The position numbers were made by a program, and so were the translations under genes. From Nipponacmea schrenckii (lineage: Eukaryota > Mollusca > Gastropoda > Lottiidae), in contig CM060203.1 in NCBI GenBank assembly GCA_030562195.1, positions 5,966,208-6,030,207 of the forward strand: a stretch of DNA of 64,000 bases, given 5' to 3'. Shown piece after piece: positions 47,001-57,517 of this stretch (the first letter of the stretch is position 1; every line of letters begins with the position of its first letter). The notes beneath the pieces are model-generated. The model did no database searches. It had not been told where the DNA came from and saw only the letters and a program-made list of their open reading frames with translations.

Positions 47001-49597
47001 ATTGTGAAGATGTATAAGATGAAGTTTGTAATAACTTGACATTGTAAAGATATATAAGATGAAGTTTATAATAGCTTGACATTGTGAAGATGTATAAGAT
47101 GAAGTTTTTAATATCTTGACATTGTAAAGATGTATAAGATAAAGTTTGTAATAGCTTGACATTGTGAAGATGTATAAGATGAAGTTTGTAATAGCTTGAC
47201 ATTGTAAAGATGTATAAGATGAAGTTTGTAATAGCTTGACATTGTAAAGTTGTATAAGACACAGTTCGAAATAGCTTGACAATGTTAAGACACAGTTCGA
47301 TATAGCTTGACATTGTGAAAATACAGTTCTCATTGTTTGACATTGTGGGGATTTGTTAAACAGAAAATATTCGATATTTTTCGTTTCATCAATTGAATCG
47401 AAACAACATTAATTTTTATTTTGTAAGATTTTTCTCAGTTTTCGGTTTTTTATTACTTAGTCCGCGATAACTTGTCAAATACCAACAACTACCTAGTTTG
47501 TAATATCAGTTAACCTGTCATCTACCAACAACTACCTAGTCTGTGATATCAGATAACTTGTCATCTACCTAGTCTGTGATATCAGTTAACTTGTCATCTA
47601 CCAACAACTACCTAGTCTATGATATCAGTTAACTTGTCTCTACCAACAACTACCTAGTCTGTGATATCAGTTAGCTTGTCATCTACCAACAACTACCTAG
47701 TCTGTGATATCAGTTAACTTGTCATCTACCAACAACTACCTAGTCTGTGATATTAGTTAACTTGTCATCTACCATCAACTACCTATTCTGTGATATCAGT
47801 TAACTTGTCATCTACCAACAACTACCTCACACTGTCAATTCTCTGGCTTAATAGACAGTTTTCGTACTCTATCCCTTACATCTAATAGCCCAAGCTAAAT
47901 AACTATCTCTATCTATTTTTAGATTGCTAATATTCGCCGGTCTGAACGAGGAACTATTTCTCCAGACATTGAAGATAGTCAGAGAAATTTCAAAGGCAGC
48001 AAGAAGTGGAGATTCTCGAGTATTTAAATTTTTTTGTTTTTTTTTTGGTCGGTGATACAGGTGGAGGGGGAGGGAGGGGGTGGTGTTGCTGGCAAGCGCC
48101 TAGTTCGAAGATTAAACCGATGCCCCGTGTGCTACACGCTATGCGCGTTACAGATCCCTTGACTGTTTGAAATCGCAAAAAGAGTTAACTATTGCCGCTG
48201 TCCTGGCAAAAATTTCCCTCATTGCACATTGCACGACGTTGCCCGTCTTCATTAGCTCATAAGGTGCAAGAAATTAGGACGTCAAAATACATTCATCAAA
48301 TCAACGTAAATACATATTGGTATAATTCGTTCTGTTTTCAGACGACACCGGGGAAGTTAGGAAGAGAAAGGTTAGAGTTCTGTGTTGGGTCATGACTCAA
48401 CCAAAGAAGAGTTCCAAGATGAAATGTAATGCTGTTCGTTCAACATGGGGTAAAAGATGTGACGTGCTGTTATTCTTTAGTTCAAAAACTGATTACAATT
48501 TCCCTATTATTGGACTGAATGTGTCTGAAGGGCGGGAACATTTAACCGCCAAAACAATGGCCGCTTTCGAATATATATATAAACATTATTTTAACGATGC
48601 TGATTATTTTATGAAAGCAGACGACGATGCTTACGTCATTGTTGAAAATTTAAAATATTTTTTATCGGGAAAGAACCCAGATGATGCGGTGTATTACGGT
48701 CAAGTTTATACGGCGCACGTCAAACCGCATGGTTATAACAGCGGCGGTGCGGGATATGTTGTCAGTAAGGAAGCCTTAAAACGTTTCGGCCAGAGAAAGC
48801 CATCACTGTGCCCAATGGACGGTGGGGTTGAAGATGTAGATTTTGGATATTGTTTAAAAAAGTTGGACGTTTTCGCTGGTGATACGTTTGATGAAACTGG
48901 ACGGAGTCGCTTTCATGGATTAAGTCCTAACGAATTACTGTTTAAAGCCCCGTTATGGTATTATTTGTATGATTTACATGGCGGTAAACGGGTAAGCCTT
49001 CACTTTTGTCTTTCTTTTGGTCGGTTGTAAGAATTATTTCAGACAGTCCTGTTTTTGACCCTCTGTTGCTACGGGCTTTCCTTAAAACTATTCCAAGATC
49101 TGAAACTAACCCTAATCGCATGGTGTTTGTGAAAGGAAGAACTATTATATCTACACTAATCCTTCCTTTAATTTAAGCAACGTTTCAATTCACATACAGC
49201 AATCTTTATCAAGTAATACAATAATAGATATAGTAACTTTAGATAAATAAGACCACTATTATAGACATACTACTCCTTCCTTTAATTTAAGCAACGTTTT
49301 AATTAACATACAGGAACTATCAGGCATACATAAAAAGAAGGAGTAGTATATCCATAATAGTGTTATTTATTCAATGTACCACCTACTTCTAAATTTAATC
49401 ATTCACAGATTATAATAATATGAGTGTTTATTTTCTATTTTCAGGGAATATCACGATATGCCATTTCATTTCACTACATGAGACCCAATGACATGTATAA
49501 CATGGATTTCGCTTTACACCATTTAAAGGCACATGGGTACACCTTCCCACCATATAGAGAGAACGATAACGGCGAGGAACTCAGCCCATATTCTTGA
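44035..49597 (+). CDS. C1GALT1-like core 1 beta-1,3-galactosyltransferase, four exons
   Basis: Exons: 44,035-44,151 (donor GTAGGG), 47,923-48,019 (acceptor TATTTTTAG, donor GTATTT), 48,342-48,991 (acceptor CTGTTTTCAG, donor GTAAGC) and 49,445-49,597 (acceptor TATTTTCAG, stop TGA). Phases 0, 1 and 0 agree, giving 338 residues (human C1GALT1 is about 363). Exon 1 encodes a type II anchor (LLQLLLLLMFLVSLYF) for the Golgi membrane and exon 2 a stem. Exon 3 has the family signatures VRVLCWVMT, the DxD-type donor-binding motif KADDDAYVI, SGGAGYVVSKEALKRF and VEDVDFGYCL; exon 4 has AISFHYMRP. The enzyme would transfer galactose to GalNAc-Ser/Thr to form core 1 O-glycans; a mollusc-specific paralogue with changed specificity is possible. 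Exon 2 is the least certain part. Intron 1 contains the 40-bp and 43-bp arrays and intron 2 a SINE. Confidence 0.85.
44249..44266 (+). repeat. Poly-G run
   Basis: A run of about 16 G in intron 1 of the glycosyltransferase gene. Confidence 0.8.
44563..47348 (-). repeat. 40-bp satellite, about 70 copies, in intron 1 of the glycosyltransferase gene
   Basis: The unit reads GAAGATGTATAAGATGAAGT then TTGTAATAGCTTGACATTGT on the plus strand. The minus strand is open in all three frames with a 40-residue period, producing artefactual ORFs of up to 431 codons. Subunit types (for example AGGACGAAGTGTGTAATAA) recur in order near 45,262, 46,060, 46,262 and 46,648, indicating block duplication. Confidence 0.97.
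47461..47830 (+). repeat. 43-bp minisatellite, about eight copies
   Basis: The unit contains TTAACTTGTCATCTACCAAC and AACTACCTAGTCTGTGATAT. It ends about 90 bp before exon 2 of the glycosyltransferase gene. The same unit recurs at 50,285-50,622. Confidence 0.93.
48085..48300 (+). mobile_element. SINE copy in intron 2 of the glycosyltransferase gene
   Basis: Contains CCCCGTGTGCTACACGCTAT, GCCGCTGTCCTGGCAAAAAT, GCACGACGTTGCCCGTCTTC and GGACGTCAAAATACATTCAT, matching the minus-strand copy at 11,055-11,457 block by block. The 67-codon ORF overlapping it is not a gene. Confidence 0.6.
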
Positions 49598-50284
49598 ACA
49601 AGTTAGAATCTAAATGATAAGGCTGACACAATATCCTACCGCCCCCTCCCTCCTCCACACTCTTCTCCCCTTTCCGAAATCATGATGAATCGACAGATAC
49701 AGAGCTTCGGAGAATATCATCCCCCCCCCCTTACACACCCGAATGTGCCAAACCGTCTTCTTAAGGGAGGGATTCACGTGTTTCTCAACCTCTGATAAAA
49801 GGCGAATCTGTCCCTTTAACTATTGTTTTAAAATCATTTAAATGTTTCGGCTATTCTCCTAACAACTGTGACTTCAATAAAACATTGTTATTTCTATACA
49901 ATTATTTTTTTTTATGAGTGTAAAAAGTTCCTGAAACTTGCGACCATTGGATCCCGACACTTATAGCAAATTGTTTTGATAAAGGGGACACAACCCCCGC
50001 CCTCAGAGTTTCAAATTTATTATCATAGAGTCATTTAACCCCTTCCCCAACAAGACCCTGTACCTAATGTTTTAGAGAAATACCCACTGTCCTGAGTAAG
50101 CACTAGGCATCTCCATATCAAAGATAGTTTAGGAGTTTGTTCACAATTTCAGGATTATTATTATTACGACAAAAGAAAACATTTTGGGTGAGGGGGGGGG
50201 GAGAGAAGGAAAGTACTTTTTTCGAATTGTAAAGGTGGTAGCGTACCCTATGAGTGGTATAACAAATAACATTCAACTTCTACA
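49598..50284. other. 3' UTR and flank of the glycosyltransferase gene
   Basis: AATAAA at 49,876-49,881, about 280 bp after the stop, is the likely polyadenylation signal. The rest contains a C9-C10 run near 49,722 and a G9 run near 50,192. No other feature is visible. Confidence 0.5.
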
Positions 50285-50622
50285 AACCAACTACTACGGA
50301 TACCAACAACTACCTAGTCTGCGATATCAGTTAACATGTCATCTACCAACAACTACCTAGTCTGTGATATCAGCTACTGCTAGAAGCGAACGTTAACTTG
50401 TCATCTACCAACAACTACCTAGTCTGTGATATCAGTTAACTTGTCATCTACCAACAACTACCTAGTCTGTGATATCAGCTACTGCTAGAAGCGAACGTTA
50501 ACTTGTCATCTACCAACAACTACCTAGTCTATGATATCAGTTAACTTGTCATCTACCAACAACTACCTAGTCTGTGATATCAGCTACTGCTAGAAGCGAA
50601 CGTTAACTTGTCATCTACCAAC
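50285..50622 (+). repeat. Mixed 43-bp and 62-bp minisatellite
   Basis: 43-bp units as at 47,461-47,830 alternate with 62-bp units that carry an extra segment, CTACTGCTAGAAGCGAACG. The 62-bp form matches the 63-bp insertion at 53,685-53,747 inside a retrotransposon. Confidence 0.92.
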
Positions 50623-51097
50623 CAAATAACATTCAACTTTACTATCACCTTTACTATAAATTCTAAAAATGAAACCGTTTTAACTAAGCTGATATAATAT
50701 GTTAATTTGATTCTGGGCTACAATGGCAAATTATACCCTCCCAAGGCAAAACTCAGATACATTTAACACACATACCGTTAAGTGGCTGAAGGTATAAAAA
50801 TACTATATATTGATAGCAGGTATCATATTCTAATAAATCACACAAAGAAGAAACTAATTTGATTCCAGAAATCTATAATATGAATGAGTAAGGACAAATT
50901 TGGATGTTTCCAAGAGATACAGAAATTGACCCCAATGACCTCTAAATTGACCAATCAGAAGTTAAGTTGAAGACTGTGACAGTAGCTACAATAATAAGGT
51001 TCAAGTTTAATAAGAGATCAGGTGAATAAAAACCAGTAAAACCTACTCAACTCATCTCACCTGTACGATAGATAACTTTAAATCATAACAAACTTAA
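50623..51097. other. Non-coding AT-rich sequence
   Basis: No ORF, repeat or RNA gene recognised between the minisatellite and the split MITE. Confidence 0.4.
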
Positions 51098-51362
51098 AGG
51101 AACACTGCGTCTTAGAATATATATAAAGTTTTAACTACGACAGTTTAGGGAGGACTTCAGTTGGTATAAAACAAACGGAGGCAGCGACTAACTGTTATTA
51201 TTTAATGTGACTCAAAATGTAGACATAAACAAATAAAGATAAAGAGAAGATAACTCAAAAGTGAAGGTCAATAACTCAGACCACAATAACATATAATGGC
51301 GCGGCTGCTTTTTTCTTTTCTTTTACTGTCTTATAAAAAGATACAAGTTAATACACAAAACG

Positions 51363-54300
51363 TTAATATAAAATGTAATCATCAAATCGTTTTGGTCTTT
51401 GCCTACGACGGGGTTCAGCTGAAGGAGCTGACGACAAATGTTCTATTTTAGACTCCACTGGTAAATTGTCTTGAGTGGGAGGGGGATCGGTCAGAACATG
51501 CGGAACTACTACCATATCGTCGTCACTGTCATCGGAACTAGGAACTGGGATGTCATTAGACGATAGGGCTTTATAAACCTCAGAACGTTTAACAGAATAA
51601 AGCTTGGAGCGAATTTGGTTATTCAGCAACTTATGGATACTAATTACATCCTTTTTAATGTCTGTTACGATGTATTTGTCCCGGGCCTTATTTTTATCCC
51701 GATCACAATAGAGGTAAACCAAATCGCCAACGGATAAATCTGGTTTGGAAGGGACTTTTCCGCGAGGGTTCTTTGAACGTTCACTGTAAGGATGGTTTTT
51801 TAAACGATTGTCATGTTGCTTTTCAATGAGATTACGATCGTCTACTGAGAGCTGAGCATTGGTAATTTGGTCGCGCTTACACCACATTTCGCGAGCGGAG
51901 AAGCCACTTCCTCGAATACGAGAGTTGACATGGGCAACGACACATGCCAGTAATACGGGAGACACAATGCTTCCAGTTGGATCCTGACGTAGAATTTCCT
52001 GTTCTATTTCCTGGACAGCGCGTTCGGCAACAGGGTTTTTATTGACGTTTTTAGTTCTACCCAACTCAATACTAATTCCGTACTGTTTGAGTTTAGGGTC
52101 ATGCACCATGGCCTGAAAACAAGGTGCTGGGTCACAACGGATCACACACTGACCTTCGACAGGAATCAGGTCTACACATAATTGAATGAGGGAATCTCGA
52201 ATACTTTTTACAGTTTCGTCACTGACGATCATGGCAGTGGTTTTTGACGTAACGCATTCGCGATGCACAAGAATCTTTTGTTTAGCACGACACAGTACAT
52301 CTGTGGCAAAATGAGATCCAATAGTAAAAGGGGGGTCGGTTGTGGATTGTTCGATTATAGAATGGGGGACTTTTCGAAGGGCGGCGCATTGCTGACAACA
52401 CTTAGACACAATATCTACGGATTGGTCGATATCAAGGGCATAAAAATACCTCTTCACGATAAGACGCGTTTGATAACTTGATGGATGATCCAGGCGTATA
52501 TGAAGGGCTGTTATAAGACCTTGTAATTTATTCTCTGGATGGTGTTAATGGGTCAGTTTTTCGGACGACAAGGGTGCCATCTGCCGCTATGGTTACGTTG
52601 TGTAGATAACGTTTCACGTCGTTTACATTTGTGACTTTTTTTGATGGTCGGGTTCCTTGGATAAGATGAGAGTGTACTCGACGGAGATCGGTGCAATCTT
52701 GTTGGGCCTGGCGCCATAATGTACGATTTTGGAATGTTAGTTTAACAGACCCGGATAACAGGTCTTTGACTGAAATCGCACGAACTACAGACTCCATAGT
52801 GGATTCAATAAAGGTACAAATTTGACAACCAGGTTGTTCACATGCCTGAGCATTTCTACTACCGAAATCAGATGGTATGTTGACTTTTCCCGCCAAGTGA
52901 CGAATCGAAATTTGATACCGACTAGCGATTGATAAAAAGGTTGCAACACGTGGACTGTTTGAATATTCGCCTCTTAGTAATTTGGTGTATGCCTCAACAC
53001 AGGGTTTGCTATCAGTGAGCAACTGCGTAATAGTCTCCGCCTGAATCATATAGGGTGAAAAATGTTTAATCGAAGCAGCAATGGACAAAGCCTCTATCTC
53101 ACAAGGACTCCATCCCTGCTTACGTTCTGGTAACTTAGCACTATAAAAGCCAGCTATTAGAAGTGTGCCATTGCGTAGAATGTATAAGGTTGAAGCTAAT
53201 CCAAAGCTTTTCACAGCTCCGTCGGTTACAATTCATAATTGGTCGGATGCTTTAGGTAAAGTTATAGTTTTGGAGTCTTCTAGGTATTTTTGAGCCTTAG
53301 TGAAGGCGTCCGACGATTCATCTGTCCATGATATGACGTCCTTTGAATTGGCCCCGGATACGATGGTATCGAGTGGACTAAGAAATGAAGCACACTTAGG
53401 TAACACGCGAGATAGAAATTTGTATGCACCAATGGAGGCTCGTAAATCTTTCACTGTTTTGTGAAGCGCTCAAGTGGACAGAGCAGCAGTGTGGTGAGGA
53501 CTTGCACTTAGTGTTCCTTGGCACCAGATCCATGAGGTTAAGGGATGCTTTCTGTAAAGCATGCAAGACTTTCTCCCAATTTCGCAATAGTATTTCTGGG
53601 GTGTCGCCCCCACAGTACGAATCATCGGCTATTTTCGCCACGAAGCCTTGTTGTATAAAATCCCCCAGAACACGGCACATTAATCTAGTTTGCGATATCA
53701 GCAATTGCTGGAAGCGAACGTTAACTCGCCATTTACCTACCTACCTAGGCACATTAATTCCTCGAGTGCCGTTTCTGATCCAGGCATACCCATAGCACAT
53801 CGTGTGTACACTCGGATTCCTTTGAAAGGGGTGGCTACACCGCAGTATTTCATAGAGTCGGATGATAAGGGTATCTGGTAAAATGCGTTTGATAAATCTG
53901 TAGCGATGATGTAATTCTACTTCACCAAATGCTGTGACTAATCTGTACGAACCGTTAGGCTTTTTAATCAAAAATGATGGGTTAAGGTATTCAACTACCA
54001 TATCAAGATCTTCGGGTTTGCGAAATATACCACAAGCTTCGAGTCCGTCGAATTTAGTTTGAAGTTCGTCTAACTTGTCTTTCGAGTATTGGGGTACTCT
54101 CCCTTTACGCTGAGGTGGCAGGACTGGTCCCATATTAACTTTGGCTGTAAATGGCCCAAACGCCCCATTATATCCTTTTGGCGAGGGACTGAAAACTTGT
54201 TCATACTGCTTAAGTAAAATTGCAAACTGATCACGGACGGATGGGGGAAGGATATTTTCAGGGTCAAGACTGACCGATGATGCTGGAGAATTGACTGTGG

Positions 54301-55969
54301 GTGTTATCAGTTTGTGGTTTTGGGTTGGTGGAATGTTGAGTGGCTCTGGTGTAAATATAGAGATTACCTGGGAAAAATGACTGTTTCGTCTAATGACAAT
54401 AGGTAATTCTGTGGTGCTGGGTATACGTATCTTCCCACCAACTGATTGTAAGATGGCAGGCTGCGGCCATCGAGTGTGATCACTGGTTTGGGCTAAGTCC
54501 AATCTGGGTTCTATAGCAACTGTAGAATGCTGGTCGATGTCTGTTGGTAATTTGATCTCGATAAATTGACCAGGCCAAATAGTGGTGGATTCGATGGTGC
54601 GCAATACTGAAGCTTGGGTGCGACGTACGACTGGTGGCTTGTAATCTTGTGACGGACCGTAATTGTAGATTTCCTCTCCTATCATGACCTGAAGCCTTGC
54701 TGGGCGGACCGACACATCGTTCACTGACATAAAAGGGGTACCACCCAATAATTCAACATCCATAGATTCAACAACGAGGGCTGTAAGATGAAGCAAGTGC
54801 GTGTCTCGAGATAGTTCAAATTGGGTTTCACCAACAATTTTAAGTCTAGTCTGCCCATCGGCTTGAGTTGCATGCTGGGTACTCTTCATTACGGGTATTC
54901 CTAGACGTAGTACTAAAGATTGACTAATCATGTTCGTTTCTGACCCAGAATCGATGGTTACACGAACAGGATGGTGTTGAAAAAAGGTGTCAAGATAGGG
55001 TGACTGGTCAACCTGAACTCGTCGGGTAGATATGGGAACTATGGCTGTCAATGGGTCGGAAACATCTTCTGCGTCAGAATCCACGACCACTTGCCTGGCC
55101 CGAGCCATAAATCTCCTATCTGATTCTGGTAGATAAGGGCACGTACTTAAAAAATGATTGCATGAGCCTCGTTTTGCTTGTACGCATAACGGGCATATTT
55201 TCGTCGTCTGCTTGGCCGGGGAACGGGTGAAAGAGGCCTTGCGATATGATGGTCTAGCTTCCATACGCATACATCGAACCTCTTCGTTTGACTCCACTTC
55301 TTCCAAAAGTGATGAGAGTGATTGGGAAATGTCAGCCTTAAGTGATGATATGGAGCATGCACGTAACTGGGTACCGTATCGTTGTTTAACTAATTTGGGA
55401 AGTGCGGGGTTTATCAATTTTAACCACAAGACTGTGACTAGATTCTCTAGAGAGGGAGATAACTCCTCTTCTATGACGACTTCGCCATGGTGGGTAAGAC
55501 CACAATCAGGTGACAGAAGATTATCATCAACAAAGGCTACGAGTCGTTGAAATAAGTCTTCGGGTTTCTCATCGGGTTCTAACTTGATGTCACAAATGTC
55601 GAGAAACTGGGCACCACTGCTTTGAAATCCAAAATGAGCTCGGATAGCTTGCCAAACGGATGCTATACTGACAGACTTTTGAATAATTGAACTTCGAGCA
55701 ATAACGGGACAAAAATTAGCGATTTGTCCTAGCATAAGTTCTAAGAAAATCACTTTTTGGGCTGCGGTTTGACCACCTTCTTCACTAGTTAAGCCTCTCT
55801 CTGGGTTATCCCTCGTTTTCTTCGTCTATGTTGTATCAGCATTTAAAAACGGGGCGAAATTCTCGTCGAGAGATAAAATATATGTCAAATTTTGCTTCCA
55901 TGATTCAAAGGATGTTATGGTTTCGTCTTTTGTGAGAACTCGTTGTTTTGGAGCACGTACTGAAGCCAT
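51363..55969 (-). pseudogene. gag-pol of the degenerate element
   Basis: Gag starts at ATG 55,969 (MASVRAPKQ...) and meets TAG at 55,828-55,826, where the family probably has Trp. The frame then stays open to 53,741 through a zinc knuckle (CPLCVQAKRGSCNHFLSTC), protease (IDSGSETNMIS) and the start of RT. RT is cut by the insertion at 53,685-53,747, continues in a new frame with IADDSYCGG as catalytic box, and shifts again. TGA near 53,233 separates it from RNase H (TDGAVKSFG, LLTDSKPC). A deletion near 52,490-52,530 removes the RNase H/integrase linker. Integrase (51,363-52,457) keeps CCQQC, FATDVLCRAKQ, RCDPAPCF and KNVNKNPVAERAVQEIE, plus a basic C-terminal SH3-like region (GDLVYLYCDRDKNKARDKY). 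No activity is expected. Confidence 0.8.
53685..53747 (+). mobile_element. 63-bp insertion flanked by an 11-bp duplication
   Basis: GGCACATTAAT occurs immediately before (53,674-53,684) and after (53,748-53,758) this segment, and only one copy is needed for a continuous RT reading frame. The segment (CTAGTTTGCGATATCAGCAA ... GAAGCGAACGTTAACT ... ACCTACCTACCTA) matches the 62-bp minisatellite unit at 50,285-50,622. Its end is a short ACCT repeat. Confidence 0.85.
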
Positions 55970-56731
55970 CATTAATTTTATGTCAACAAGAGGACACAGA
56001 AATATAAAAATGGCGCGTTATAAACACGGCCAACAGAAGTCTATTTGTATAAAATACAACCTGCCAGTTTCAATAGTTTGTTTCGACCTTCTTGGACTGG
56101 AGACGAGGAGATTCGATCCACAGCCAGCCACCACGACAGTTTAGGGAGGACTTCAGTTGGTATAAAACAAACGGAGGCAGCGACTAACTGTTATTATTTA
56201 ATGTGACTCAAAATGTAGACATAAACAAATAAAGCTAAAGAGAAGATAACTCAAAAGTGAAGGTCAATAACTCAGACCACAATAACATATAATGGCGCTA
56301 AGTGTATATATTCATCAGTGGATAAACCTGTTGCCATAAATAACATAACAGAATAATCTGATAAATCAAAAAAATTAGTAATTATCCATGAAAATACAAT
56401 CGATAATTCAAAAAAGCTTATAATTAATTCAGTGTTTTTCAATATTTGTGACTTTCCAAATTTCCAGGGATTCTGTTACTTTATAACACCAGGCAAGTTC
56501 ACTGATGAATATATACTCATATTGACCATTCTTGAGATGATAAATTTTATGTCGATTCTAAGACGAAGTATCACTTTAATTGAAACATAAGGAAGGAAAT
56601 TATGTTTTTTTTTTATTCAATGAGACTTATTTGTTTTAACGATTTTCCGATTTTGGGGTATCGGTCGGCGGTGACCTCCATTTTTCGGTACTTAAAAGAC
56701 ACACCTGGCAGATGGCGCTACTGTTAATCTT

Positions 56732-56740
56732 ACCGGAAGT
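56732..56740 (+). promoter_or_regulatory. ETS-type site upstream of a possible first exon
   Basis: ACCGGAAGT, the core bound by ETS/GABP factors, common in TATA-less animal promoters, lies 27 bp before the ATG at 56,767. A GATGGCG word lies about 20 bp further upstream. Confidence 0.35.
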
Positions 56741-56766
56741 AAATATTGTTATAGTAAACAAATTGA

Positions 56767-56827
56767 ATGAGAGACGATGAAACACTAGTTAAAATAAAGA
56801 AATACTGGTCGGATCTGACAACTGCAG
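56767..56827 (+). CDS. Possible first coding exon of an unidentified gene
   Basis: ATG at 56,767 opens MRDDETLVKIKKYWSDLTTA and a donor-like CAG/GTAAAC follows at 56,828 in phase 1. The uninterrupted frame reads on to 57,012 without looking protein-like. Joining to the next acceptor (CAG at 57,488) brings an immediate stop, so it is not simply the first exon of the EF-hand gene. I do not recognise the sequence. The upstream ETS site is the main reason to list it. Confidence 0.3.
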
Positions 56828-57169
56828 GTAAACTATTGTTTTTGTCCCTGACAAGTCGAACAAGCTCCTTTCATTTTCTTTCAATTATCATTGATGAGCA
56901 GAAGACAATGAATGGACGAATTCTGTCTAACAGCTTTTATATACTAGGCTATAGCCTACATATTAACAGTTGCATTCGTTCGTCTGAAATTTGCAATAAA
57001 TTAAGAACATAAGACTTATATGTACCTCTCTGCCTCACATTCTACATCAAGAACACAACGAGATACGAAGAGGACGAAACCGCAATATTGAATGAAATAA
57101 AAGGAGAGGTCAGAATTGAAGTTTTTCTGTCCTTTTATTATAGATGTGTATCATATGCCATCTTAGTTC

Positions 57170-57344
57170 GAAACTTGCTGACTCTATTCCCAGCCTCTGA
57201 TAGCTATTTGGACAGATATGACTGGGGGAAACTTGCTGACTCTATTCCCAGCCTCTGATAGCTATTTGGACAGATATGACTGGGGGAAACTTGCTGACTC
57301 TTTTCCCAGCCTCTGATAGCTATTTGGACAGATATGGCTGGGGG
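57170..57344 (+). repeat. 58-bp tandem repeat, three copies
   Basis: Three almost identical units starting GAAACTTGCTGACTCTATTC and ending GATATGACTGGGG. Confidence 0.95.
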
Positions 57345-57384
57345 AGAGTCAGAAAAACTAGGCACCTAAAACTTGGGATTTTAA

Positions 57385-57400
57385 GCACCTTCGCAGGTGC
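57385..57400. other. Small perfect hairpin
   Basis: GCACCT-TCGC-AGGTGC, a 6-bp stem with a 4-base loop, in the 5' flank of the EF-hand gene. No conserved RNA family recognised. Confidence 0.5.
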
Positions 57401-57517
57401 GGGGGTTTTAAACGTATGATTAATAGGTCTTAACACACCTAGAAGATTCGAAGGTGAGAAAAATCCCCTTAATTCCATAATTTTTCAGACTGTTAGAAAC
57501 AAGTGAGTGTAATAAAT

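Larger units (their letters stand above)
51138..56297 (-). mobile_element. Degenerate LTR retrotransposon, same lineage as 14,011-27,485
   Basis: 164-bp LTRs (51,138-51,301 and 56,134-56,297) differ by one base that I can find (GATAAAG/GCTAAAG). On the minus strand the right LTR is followed by the primer-binding site TGGTGGCTGGCTG. Gag and Pol share one frame. The element carries a nonsense codon in gag, a 63-bp insertion in RT, further RT frameshifts, a nonsense codon before RNase H and a deletion in integrase. The flanks share only CTA, so any target duplication is about 3 bp or unresolved. Confidence 0.9.
51098..56575. mobile_element. TTAA-flanked MITE split by an LTR retrotransposon
   Basis: The left 40 bp (51,098-51,137, AGGAACACTGCGTCTTAGAA...) and the right 278 bp (56,298-56,575, ending ...TTCTAAGACGAAGTATCACT) are the two ends of one MITE. 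They carry the family's inverted repeats and TTAA on each side (51,094-51,097 and 56,576-56,579). The LTR element 51,138-56,297 lies between them, so the MITE was there first. Confidence 0.75.

Noticed and set aside
48192..48395. 67-codon ORF before the glycosyltransferase exon
   Set aside because: Starts in the SINE and crosses the splice acceptor in a different frame from the enzyme.
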